From Whalleya microplaca (taxonomy: Eukaryota > Ascomycota > Sordariomycetes > Xylariales > Xylariaceae): 64,000 nucleotides of DNA. Of the stretch, positions 25,158-34,863 are shown piece after piece. The notes beneath the pieces are model-generated. The model made no database searches and was not told the origin of the DNA. It worked only from the letters and a program-made list of their open reading frames with translations. The stretch is from NCBI GenBank assembly GCA_022497155.1, contig MU385727.1, forward strand, positions 620,001-684,000, written 5' to 3'. How positions within the stretch are numbered: position 1 is the first letter of the stretch; every line of letters starts with the position of its first letter. Made by a program: the position numbers and the translations under genes.

Positions 25158-26006
25158 TTACTGGCTAGAGTTGGGGAGACCAGAGGGAACACCGGTGGGG
25201 ACACCGGTAGGGAAGCCAGTGGGAGCGCCGGTGGGGAAGCCAGAGGGCGCACCGCTAGGGAAACCGCCGAAGTCACCAGGAGCGCCACTAGGGACGCCAG
25301 ATGGCGGTGGTGGAGGAACACCGCTGGGCACACCGCTAGGGACCGCGCCCGAAGGGAACGGAGGAAGGCCGCTGGGTTGAAAGTCGCCACCATCTTGTCG
25401 CTTGGACGGGAGGCTAGCGCCAGAGGGGGAAGGCGGAGCACCGCTGGGAGCACCGCTGGGAGGTGGGCCAAGGGGTGGTTGGCCAGAAGCGCCAGGCAAG
25501 AAGCTACCCGTGGGAAAACCACTAGGGGGCGGCGGTGGGGGACCGGAGAAACTTCCAGTCGGGACGGGCCTGTCAGAGAAGTCACCGCCATCCTGTCTGG
25601 CCGCGAGAGCATCGCCAGTCGGAATAGGGGCGTCGCTTGGGAAGCCGCTTGGGAAGCCGCTCGGGAAACCGCTCGGGAAGCCGCTGGGAATGCCGCTAGC
25701 ACCTCCGGGACCTCCGAAACCACCGGGGCCGCCGAAGCCACCACCAGGGGCACCGCTAGGAGCACCGCTAGGAAAACCGCTAGGAGCTTGGAAAGCTCCG
25801 GTGGGAGCAGCCGCACCGCTGAAAGCAGGTGGCACGCCGCTCGGGCCTCCGAAAGGAGCACCGCTTGGACCGCCGGGGCCACCAGAGAAAGGAGGCAACC
25901 CGCTCGGAGCAGGACCGGAGGGATCAGGGCGGACACGCGTGGACAAGGTAGTGCCCTGGGCAAAGGCGCCAGCGACGAAAGCGAGGTTGACAATGGCGTA
26001 CTTCAT
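25158..26006 (-). CDS. Secreted Gly/Pro/Ser-rich repeat protein with Arg-flanked QDGGDF repeats
   Basis: A 282-aa single-exon protein. The start at 26006 gives a typical signal peptide (MKYAIVNLAFVAGAFAQG). The frame is open to 26216, but that extension has no secretory character and a TATA-like box lies on this strand at about 26218-26225. The mature part is almost all Pro, Gly, Ser, Ala and Phe in short units (SGFP, SGAP, PTGxP, GGFGGPG). Two islands break the pattern: AARQDGGDF about 140 residues in and KRQDGGDF about 65-70 residues later. The second follows a dibasic KR, a classic kexin site, and the first follows AR. This could be a cell-wall or matrix protein, or a kexin-processed repeat precursor that releases peptides starting with Gln. 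Because of its composition all other frames are also long and open. They lack a signal peptide and are shadows. Confidence 0.75.
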   Translation of the reverse strand: MKYAIVNLAFVAGAFAQGTTLSTRVRPDPSGPAPSGLPPFSGGPGGPSGAPFGGPSGVPPAFSGAAAPTGAFQAPSGFPSGAPSGAPGGGFGGPGGFGGPGGASGIPSGFPSGFPSGFPSGFPSDAPIPTGDALAARQDGGDFSDRPVPTGSFSGPPPPPPSGFPTGSFLPGASGQPPLGPPPSGAPSGAPPSPSGASLPSKRQDGGDFQPSGLPPFPSGAVPSGVPSGVPPPPPSGVPSGAPGDFGGFPSGAPSGFPTGAPTGFPTGVPTGVPSGLPNSSQ

Positions 26007-29000
26007 TTTGAGCGAAAGTTGGTTGATATGATTGGATGGTAAATTGTAGTGTACAAAAGTGTCGAAAAGCGAATGGGACCTAGGCCAGACGAATGACTTC
26101 CAGAAGTATGTATGCAAGAGTGTTGCTTTGGCGAAGAAAAGAAGGCGATGGAGCGATGGAACAATGACTGATGTTGGAATGATGAGTTGATGTCCAGAAA
26201 CGAGGACGAATCTCACGATTTATATCTTCATCGTCTTGTCGACTACCCTCAGGCGTGACGCCCTCATGATGGGTTAGGGTGTCATCGATCCCTAGCCATT
26301 GGTGGGTTTTTGCTCACTCAAGATGATACTATAGAGAGTAGCTGACGAATGCGCCAGAGCCACTATCACCTAATAATGTCGATCGATAACATCGTCTAGA
26401 GAGCCGCAAGGTCCGTTGTGGATTGCGGGCGCTAGTTAGTGACGCGTCAACGAGATGGACTCGTTTCAACGAAACAGATCACCTCTCCGTTTCATGGACA
26501 GTGCACCGCCATACAGGACTGTCGTTACCAGCGCCATCCCGGGGATGCGAAGAGATTCAGGGACTCAGTGATCTCCACCTGTCCACGTACAACATTAGCT
26601 AACCTTTGCGAAAGCAGCCATCGCCGCTTAGGCGCAGTGTCTGTGTGTGTCTGATGTTTAGGGTTGATTGGTTGAGCTCAGCACTATGTTTCGCGTTTAT
26701 TGTGGACATCAGCCAATGCAGGGGGTCGGCCTAAACTTCATCAGGACGGCATGCCCCATATTCGGGATAGATCGTCACATACGAATGACTTGTGGCTTGG
26801 AATGATTTTCTAACGACGACAACTCTGACATACAGCAATATGTGGACACAAACTGACAACTTATAACCATATATGGACAATATTACTGCATGTATTGCGC
26901 TGTTTGAGTGATCACGCATATCCACATATAGCCATTCCTTCAGTGTAGGTAATCATCACATTGTAGAAAGCATGATTACCAAGTATCCTTGCAGTCAGAA
27001 TTATATGAGAAGATACTTCCATGAAACACTAGGGCTATATAAAACGCCATTGCTATAGGTAGGCTTAGAGGCCAATCCCAGATCCCCAGATCAGTTCATC
27101 TGAATACACAGTACATTCTAGTCACGCGATACTTTAATTGGAACAAGGCTACGTTAAATACTGCCAAAATAGACGCGGAGAACCAATAACGCACTTCCGT
27201 AGAACCCAGCTTGATTCATACCGAAGATTGCGACTTCAAGAAGCCATAGCACATCAATATTGTAACGCCGTTGTGCCCTAGTTTGCGATGGATGTTACTG
27301 AATTATGACGAGCTATATTGCGTATGCTCTCATGGAGCTAACATAGAATAGAGATGGTGGAGGATATTGAATCAGGTTGTGATCAATACTCATCGTTGAT
27401 CTTATGTGTCTATATTCACTAGTCCTTGTATACCGCGCCACCACCATTCCGAAACAAGTTAATTTTAGATCTTTTCGTTGATAATGAGATGACTTTAAAG
27501 GATAAGCCGTACGTACTAAGGCGTAGTACGATGGAGAGACTTAGCTTAGCTACCAATAGCTTACTGTTTCTTAGTTCAACTACCGACAATCTAAACGGGA
27601 CCCACGTTCACGATCTCCAGACATGATATCTTGTTATCAAGCATCATATCGTATCCGAAGTCGGATCATCTAAAGATGTAAACCGACATCTGGTCATCGA
27701 CAATTTTACTTGGAAATTGAAATCAAGTCGATTCCGGTTTGAAAGCGCCGGATGTTGTGAGAATCACTCTATTCAGCTTCTAAGTATGAAGTCATGGACG
27801 TGAAGGCATCAAGAACGAAGCAAAGGCATGACCTTGCAAGAGTGAAAGGGCTACAAGACATCAATATTGGTAGGCATCCAATTTGATTGCAAATGGTGGC
27901 AAACTAGGTACGACTAGAGTCAATACATATGTCTGGACTTGGTAAAGTATGAATTGAACGAAAACACCTCTTATACTACATGTACCTACCCCTTTTTCCA
28001 TGAGTCCTTTATTGATATTATTGACATCATCGATGCTGCACCAACAGCCACTCATTTCTTAGGCTACTTTTGTGTTGGCACAAATATCCCCTCCTTCGAT
28101 CTCGCGTTTGACAACATACCTATCGACAGTAGGATGTTGCAACGGCTCCTGACGAGTGTACCTCCTTGTCGTGAAGTCTTCATATCTTGACTGGAGTGGC
28201 TTTGTGCTTGAGTTAATGAAGGAGTCAATCCAAAGTTTGATATCCGACAATTATCAGCGAAAAGAATTCTAGAGCCCATTGAAATTGGCACATAGCCAAC
28301 AGGCCAGTTACCTCACCAGCCTCTGGAATTCAAGGATGATACTCGCAGAGCCTGTATATCCGTTACCTATTCCGCACCGAGGTTGCCAAACCACGTATCC
28401 CCTGCGACATTTGAAATACCGAGATACCGAAATCGCTCGAGGCTCCTAGACGACTCTTGCGCCCCCTTCCAGGCCCCCTTTTGTATCCCACAGGCATATA
28501 ATTACGGTATCTTCAACCCTATTTATCATCCTGTCATTGCATCTATACCCCTAAGTAGACAGCAGTGCTTCCATTCACCCATCCATCCACCGAGCACCCG
28601 CTGACTCTCTTCGCGAAGAAAATGGAAAGGTTTGCATGGGTTCTCATGATATACAGAATACATATCGCAATGTATCCAAGTATACGCAACAGAAGAGCCT
28701 CACAGGAATATGATAGAAAGACTATGCTTGGCGTGAGACCACAATAAGCTTAGCTTTCGAGAATATTTGCGTTGCGACTTGACTTTGCCTAACTGTCCAA
28801 CACAGGGGTTGTTAGTGGTTAAGTAGACATACCATCGCTTGTCCACGACTGGACGTGCCAGGCCCGCCTCGATTCATTTGACTTAGCTGTGCTCTTTTCT
28901 TGCTGCGATTCGGCTTGCCTTGATACATCTAGTTTTCTCTCTTGTTGCTCAACTCGTAGCCTCCTACCCACATAAGCTAACATATATTAGATTTATACGA

Positions 29001-29825
29001 CATCCATGCTCTGAATACTTTTCTGCTTATGGATTGCCCCATCTGTTCAGACCGCATCCAGCCAGCCTTGGCTTTATAGATATGCAGCTAGCCACTCCAG
29101 CAGCGACTAAAGCATGCACACAATTGGCATCCATACATATGGTTCACATGCACATATGTATATGCACCTACTTGCATACACGTGCAGCACTTGCATAGTT
29201 CCGAAGCCCCATTTCAATTATTTAAGTCTTTGGTTCTCTTGTATTTGCTCTCTGCTGTATTGAAGACAACATGCTCCCCGAAACTCCGCAAGAATGAATA
29301 TGCAAATGCCATGAACGCTCACTCAGCCCACATGCCCGCCCATCCACATCCACCTAGTCAAGCAGGACTCCCCATTTCCCATTCGTATGCATCTTCTACA
29401 CTGTGAAACGATTCACCTATCCCTAGACAGATGATTTCCAAATATACATAGCGAGCATCTATGTTTATATAGCCCCACCCCCCACAAAACATATGCATGT
29501 CTTTTGAGCCGCATGCGATCAACAGCACGGCAACAGCTAGGTTACTAGGTTGCTGGGCACACGCGCAGCAATTAGAACAATACAACTCATGCTTTTCTGC
29601 AACTCCTGATCCAGATAGATAGGCTTCTAACCCTGATGCGTCTCCATGTACTCGTCAAGTAAGCATATCGACCAACACAATGAATGTTTGCATCCCCATA
29701 CGCTTAATCATCTAAGCAGAGTTCATCGCGTACTTCACCTCATCGTCCAGGATTCTGCTTGCGAGCACGTACGCGGGTGGGCGGTCAATCACAACTCCAT
29801 GCATGCGTTATCCTCCTTGCACGCT
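26007..29825. other. Spacer between repeat protein and DIM-2
   Basis: No supported gene. The first 220 bp upstream of 26006 is the repeat-protein promoter. AT-rich, low-information sequence follows, with several short overlapping frames (27861-28291 and 28383-28747) that show no domain. Around 29080-29190 lies an alternating purine/pyrimidine stretch rich in CATATG and CATGCA. The final few hundred bases should include the 3' UTR of the methyltransferase gene. Confidence 0.4.
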
Positions 29826-32800
29826 CTACCCAGCTAGGAGCCTCGGCTTCTTGGCGAAAATCTCCACATAAAGAGCTGTCGAAGATCTCTTACGGCCGTT
29901 GTTCCCGCTTGATTGCCCGCTGCTGCTGCTGTCCCCGTTCTCGCCGTCCGGGTCCGAGAACTCGCTCGTAGCGGGCGTCAGCTCGAGGTCGAGCGGTTTC
30001 GATGATCCCGAGATGGGGTCCACCACCTTCAGCGGGGGCGTGGGGACTAGAAACGGCTCCGGCTCCGGCTCTGGCCCCTCGGTCTCGCTCGAGTCGCTCG
30101 CGGCGGTTCCGTCCCGGGCATTCATCCCCTCCTCGACGGTGTCCGCGAGTTTCTCCGCTAAACAAGTAGTAGTAGCAGTAGTAGTGTCGGCGACTTCGCG
30201 CGAGCTCACACTCACAACGCCCTCCTGCGGGCGGACTGCCTCATCGAGCAGGGTCCCAAACCAAGCCTCGCGGATCGCGAGCCCGAGCGCCAGCGACACC
30301 TTCCGCGCGACGCTGTTGCCGACGAGGCGCCACTGGGAGGCGATGGAGCCGACGAGGACCTCGTGGTCGAGGAAGCCCTGTGCGCGCTTGACCTCCATGA
30401 TCGAGGTCGGGCGCGGCTGGTGCCAGTGGTTGGCGGCGCCGACGCGCGAGTCCGTCGGCAGGCACTTGGTCGAGATGGTGCTGATGAGGCCGTCCGGGCG
30501 GATGCGCACCCAGCCCTTGGAGTTGGGGAGCGTGCGCTGCGACGGCTCGGGCGGGAAGAGCTGCCGGTCCGCCGCGCTCATCACGCGCGCGAGCCCCGGT
30601 GGCTGCCCGAACCAGGCCTTGGCGAACCCCATGCCCCAGGGCTGCGTCGGGATGCACAGGATCTGCTTCCGCATGGGCGGCGTGTAGCCGATGGAGAGCC
30701 GGTGGTCGGGAAAGCCGACGCAGTAGTCGGCTTTACCGTCCTGGATGTCGGGTAAGTCGCCAATGGCCTCTCTAGCGCTGACGTACTTGAACGACGTTGG
30801 GACGATCTCTCTCTTGTCTAAGGGAAGCCCGCAAGACGTCTCGCCGAATTTATGCAGCGGCATTTTGGGTAGGTGGGAATGGGAGGGCTCCGGATTTCTG
30901 ATCGTCCGGAAGCCAGGAGCGACAAAGCAGAGGAACACCCGGCTTCGAGATTGGCATTCGCCTGCCGCCCACGCATCCAGAAACATGACTTGAAGTTGGT
31001 AGCCCAGGCCAACAAGTGCGCACACGAGCTGGGAGAAAACGCATCTGTCCTTATCCTTTGTCGGCCTGACCATCTGGGGAACGTTTTCGAGTACTCCGTA
31101 GTGCGGTCGATACAGGTCTACGTATGACGCAAACGACGCCACAAGGGACTGATTCTTCCGCTGTGTGGCTGTAGTTTTGTCAATAGTCAACAAGGAAAAC
31201 CCAGGACACGGTGATCCGCCAGATATAAACTGTACATCTCCTGGCTCGGGTATTTTGCTGCCGTTGTTTACTAAAGCCCGAAGCAGGAGGTCGTCAACTG
31301 AGCCCAAGAAGGGGGTGCAAACGCCCGGCTCACAATTCGCCATATACGTGTGGATGGCTTCGCTCCAAATATCATTAGCCCACCGCATCTGAACAGCAGC
31401 CCCCTCTTCGAGGCCACGACCGAAGTTTCCACTTCCGCAAAATAAATCTAAGCCCTGAAGCATCTGGGACCCTTGCGTACGGGGCGGGTAAAAACCTTGT
31501 CGAATGTGGCCCAACCGACTGAAATCCACAGGCACGTAGGTCAACTTGCCATCAGCCCTGAATTCCTGGTGCGTCATGAAGAAAACGTCACCAGTTCCGT
31601 TGCGATCGTAAGGCGTGGGTATTTTCTCATCTGGATGAAAGGCTCGGAGCAGACAACGGCGATATATTTTCCCGGAAGCAATCTCGATAAGCCGATTGGA
31701 ATAGACGAGCTCATTTGGAGGTGCGTTTGCAGCATTCTTGTCGACATCTTGCCTCCGTAGAAGCTTGCGTAACCGAGCGTACCGCGTCTCGTCTTTCATA
31801 AAAAATCCCTCTACAACGAAAGTCTCTAGTCGCAGCGTTTTGGTTTCGACGAGAACTGTATCGCCTATCTCGTAAGACGGCTGAGCTTGTTCGTCCTTAC
31901 AGGTCAAGTGCTCTTTCTTGAGTGTGATCCATCGGCAATCGTCCGTAAGGTAGGTTTGTCGGACGAAAAACTCAGCCGACGTGCAAGGGCCACCAAACCA
32001 CTCGACACTGTGCGTGGCGAGAATCTGGTCTGCTTGAATCTTTGCCGTGTTATGGTGGCAAGTACAGTTGTTAGATAGGAAGAGCTCGTTTTTCCAGGGA
32101 TACTTCATAACTCCGCAAGGCGTGTGGGATGATTGGTACATCCAAATTACGTCGAATGAACGCTTGCCTCTTGAGGACTGATGAACCCTTTGTATCAATC
32201 CGAACCAAGGCGGGTGCTCTCCGTCTTGATGCTTCGATACTTCTTGCTTCCATCGCGTGTCCGTAACTCTCGCGTCGTCTGGAGGTGTAGAAATCACATC
32301 TCCAAGCTGGATTGATGCGATGAAGCTATCACGATCAGAATATTTAGTCCGTTTAACTGCTTTCGGGTGGGTTTGCGGGACCGGTCGATTGTTCCTCACA
32401 AAAGCTGTTTGCTTCTTCTTAGTTGTAGTAGATGGTTTCACAGGCTTGAGGATATTCCCGAAAATCATGTGGGAGAATAAATCGTGGACATATGGAGTCA
32501 CAATTGTTTTCGGAACAGATCCGTCTTTCCGGGACTTCGGCTTCGATTTTGGATCTGTTAGGCCATCTTCATCTTCATCGCTCGATGTCTCCGCGAATGC
32601 TACATTCGGTTTGTACTGGTCCAAAGTCCTAATTTCTTTCCAAAAGCGATGCCAAGATATGATTTTAGCATCCAAACCGTGCGCTTCTTTCCAGATGTAC
32701 TCGGCATTAGCAACGATAGCGGTACGAAAGTCGGCACTGCGATTTGCCGAATGCCATCGCTGGAACACAGCAGATCTCGGATGCTTCCTACGCGCCCAGA

Positions 32801-33758
32801 TGCTGAATCGCGACTTGAAATCATCAAGCACAGCACGTTTGCCCTCCTCTTCGAGATGATTACAGTAGTCGATCACATGCTTAGCCAAGTCTGCGATCCA
32901 TAAGAAAGGCTCATGGAACCTTATGTATTCGACCGAGGGAGACTTCAGCTTGTAGTAGATCTCTTTCCCCCGCTTCTCATTGAGTTCTGACCGTATCCAG
33001 ATCTGGTCGCCAACCGTGTCTGCTTCATCGCCATAATTCCCAATCGGAAGCTCACGAAAAGGTATCCTTCTGAGATAGAACCGTGTCTCGCCAAAACTGA
33101 TTACACCGTCGAAGTAAAAGCGATCGGAGGACAGGCGGATCGCAAGGTGCTGTAAAGGCCTTAGTTCATTGGGGTAAGTGTCAGCATGGACATAGATGGC
33201 GAAGTCCTCCAAATCGAATTCAATGTATTCCTCCGACACAGACTGTCGCAATTCCGCGGCCTCAAGAAGTGCAGCAATGGCGTCGTGCTCGCGAGCTTCT
33301 GGAGCAGGCGGCACGAATCCTTCAAAGTGCGATCGCGGTTGGGTAAGAGTAGACTGGGGAACCTCCAAGGTAATGTTTGTTCGCGTCCGCGCGGGTGTTT
33401 CGAGACGTCGGCCGCAAGGAGTTGTTTCGTTATCGCCAGCTGTAAGGTCTTCGCCGTCGTAACATATAGTGTCATTTAGTACATCACATTCTGGTTCGTC
33501 TAAGGAGTTTGTGGGCAGCACTCCTGCGTTGTCACCGACCCCATTGAAAGCTAGCCCGTCGTAGTGTTGAAAGCCGTCCGTGTACCCCTCAATGTCGTCC
33601 TCTTCGACACCAGACACACAAGGACCCTCCAGGAATAAGGATGATGGCTCGAGCTGTAGCGGGTCGTGGTCTATGTCCGATGTACTTGGCAGTTCGGCGA
33701 GTGGGTGATGCGAAATCGGAACGGGCCGCAGACCGAAGTCGCCATGATCGTAGGGCAT
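29826..33758 (-). CDS. dim-2: DNA (cytosine-5)-methyltransferase, DIM-2 type
   Basis: Nuclear enzyme that methylates cytosine. In Neurospora, DIM-2 does all known DNA methylation, mainly on RIP-mutated repeats, guided by H3K9 methylation and HP1. A single 1310-aa exon. The N-terminal 180 residues are acidic and disordered. A region at about 180-330 resembles the conserved N-terminal part of DIM-2, followed by a Lys/Arg-rich linker. A BAH-like domain runs about 625-745, starting near YEIGDTVLVETK. The catalytic domain follows: motif I DLFCGSGNFGRG from Asp771, motif IV GGSPCPGFS with nucleophile Cys851, motif VI ENV, motif VIII CQSRSRVF, and motif X VGNSVARKVSLAL. The SPCP form (Pro after the Cys-Pro pair, not the Gln of bacterial PCQ) fits this fungal branch. 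The C-terminal tail of about 130 residues is acidic, Ser-rich and ends in a basic KR cluster. All motifs look intact, so the enzyme is probably functional. Confidence 0.92.
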   Translation of the reverse strand: MPYDHGDFGLRPVPISHHPLAELPSTSDIDHDPLQLEPSSLFLEGPCVSGVEEDDIEGYTDGFQHYDGLAFNGVGDNAGVLPTNSLDEPECDVLNDTICYDGEDLTAGDNETTPCGRRLETPARTRTNITLEVPQSTLTQPRSHFEGFVPPAPEAREHDAIAALLEAAELRQSVSEEYIEFDLEDFAIYVHADTYPNELRPLQHLAIRLSSDRFYFDGVISFGETRFYLRRIPFRELPIGNYGDEADTVGDQIWIRSELNEKRGKEIYYKLKSPSVEYIRFHEPFLWIADLAKHVIDYCNHLEEEGKRAVLDDFKSRFSIWARRKHPRSAVFQRWHSANRSADFRTAIVANAEYIWKEAHGLDAKIISWHRFWKEIRTLDQYKPNVAFAETSSDEDEDGLTDPKSKPKSRKDGSVPKTIVTPYVHDLFSHMIFGNILKPVKPSTTTKKKQTAFVRNNRPVPQTHPKAVKRTKYSDRDSFIASIQLGDVISTPPDDARVTDTRWKQEVSKHQDGEHPPWFGLIQRVHQSSRGKRSFDVIWMYQSSHTPCGVMKYPWKNELFLSNNCTCHHNTAKIQADQILATHSVEWFGGPCTSAEFFVRQTYLTDDCRWITLKKEHLTCKDEQAQPSYEIGDTVLVETKTLRLETFVVEGFFMKDETRYARLRKLLRRQDVDKNAANAPPNELVYSNRLIEIASGKIYRRCLLRAFHPDEKIPTPYDRNGTGDVFFMTHQEFRADGKLTYVPVDFSRLGHIRQGFYPPRTQGSQMLQGLDLFCGSGNFGRGLEEGAAVQMRWANDIWSEAIHTYMANCEPGVCTPFLGSVDDLLLRALVNNGSKIPEPGDVQFISGGSPCPGFSLLTIDKTTATQRKNQSLVASFASYVDLYRPHYGVLENVPQMVRPTKDKDRCVFSQLVCALVGLGYQLQVMFLDAWAAGECQSRSRVFLCFVAPGFRTIRNPEPSHSHLPKMPLHKFGETSCGLPLDKREIVPTSFKYVSAREAIGDLPDIQDGKADYCVGFPDHRLSIGYTPPMRKQILCIPTQPWGMGFAKAWFGQPPGLARVMSAADRQLFPPEPSQRTLPNSKGWVRIRPDGLISTISTKCLPTDSRVGAANHWHQPRPTSIMEVKRAQGFLDHEVLVGSIASQWRLVGNSVARKVSLALGLAIREAWFGTLLDEAVRPQEGVVSVSSREVADTTTATTTCLAEKLADTVEEGMNARDGTAASDSSETEGPEPEPEPFLVPTPPLKVVDPISGSSKPLDLELTPATSEFSDPDGENGDSSSSGQSSGNNGRKRSSTALYVEIFAKKPRLLAG

Positions 33759-34863
33759 TTCGTATCAGATCAACTCAACATGGCCTACTAAGGATTCCGA
33801 ATTAATAAACCGACGCGCCGAAAAGGAAAGTAGCTTGTTGGTAAGCTTACTACTGTCTTGAAAACATGAAAATTAGGGTGAAATGCTAGCTAGCCACCCA
33901 TGTGCTGAGTACTGAAACGCGGAAGAATACAGGACAATTACATCACAACAGAGGACAATGATAAGAATGATAATAACAATAACAGTAACAATGATAATAA
34001 AATTAAATTTATCTGTACGCAACGGAACCGAAAGGAGAGAACGATTGAAGTCTGAGATTGTTATGTGCCTCGGTATCGAGTTAGAGAGGAGGATCGTAGA
34101 AGTCGCCAAGACCAGAATGTCTGGTAAGAAGACTAGGTGATGGTGATGGTCGCAGGGTGCCCAGGTGGTCAAGTTGTTGAACGGCCTTACTTCTATGTAT
34201 GTACATACATGTAAGACACGAACCACGGTTTACCTACCGAAGGGATAACGGGAGATATGTACACAGGGAAGGCAGGAGTTCCAATGGGGAACTCGCAATG
34301 TGGTATACTACGAAAGTTGAAAACGAAGCCATCTCAACTGCCCCACCATGGCAGCAACGGTCGGTCGTGGGCCGCGACGAGGCTGGTAGCTGGAATGAGG
34401 GAATGAGGAATGGTGAAATAGACCCTTGTTATGGGAATATGAAAACTGTACTCCGTAGTACATGTGTACATTGCACCCGTACCTGCGGGACGGGTATGTA
34501 AGCCATTGGCCAATCGTATCGCGTCATCTTCGTGTCAGTGGGGCTGGTGGCGGCAGCTAGCCTTATCGGGCTAGTGTTCCTCCGACTACAGTATCAAGAC
34601 CGGTACGGCGGTACAGTAGTACTTATCAGGTAAGCTGAGATAGCTTCGACTCCTAACAGCGCTGTATATACATTTGTCGCTAGATTGCGGCTTTGTCTTC
34701 AGATGAGGCTAACAAGGGACTGGGGGGAAGAAAGAGGTTGCGGGATAATCATTGGTTTCTGGCTCTGACATGGTGTTTATATCTTCATGGTGGTATATAT
34801 CCGCAACTTATCAACACAGCTGGGATCCCTCAGGTATCTTTCATATAATATCTGTACATTCAT
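33759..34863. other. Spacer between DIM-2 and PPR-like gene
   Basis: Contains the DIM-2 promoter and the 3' flank of the gene starting at 37497. A run of AAT/ACA-type repeats (33955-34010) and a palindromic TATGTATGTACATACATG stretch (34195-34212) are visible. A divergent copy of the tRNA-like repeat lies at 34630-34680. No gene. Confidence 0.45.
34630..34680 (+). repeat. tRNA-like repeat, divergent copy
   Basis: The bases TTCGACTCCTAACAGCGCTG (34645-34664) match the T-arm and following bases of the copies at 18851-18868 and, on the minus strand, around 49362-49384. The match extends loosely downstream (TATA, then TTGTCGCTAG). The 5' half of the T stem is altered, so this is an older or truncated member. 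Confidence 0.45.

Noticed and set aside
24987..26042. Long plus-strand frames (up to 351 codons) over the repeat protein
   Set aside because: They are antisense to a Gly/Pro/Ser-coding repeat that leaves every frame open. Only the minus-strand frame has a signal peptide and a sensible protein.
29899..30687. 262-codon plus-strand frame
   Set aside because: Antisense to the DIM-2 catalytic C terminus, with Ser/Arg-rich composition and no motif.
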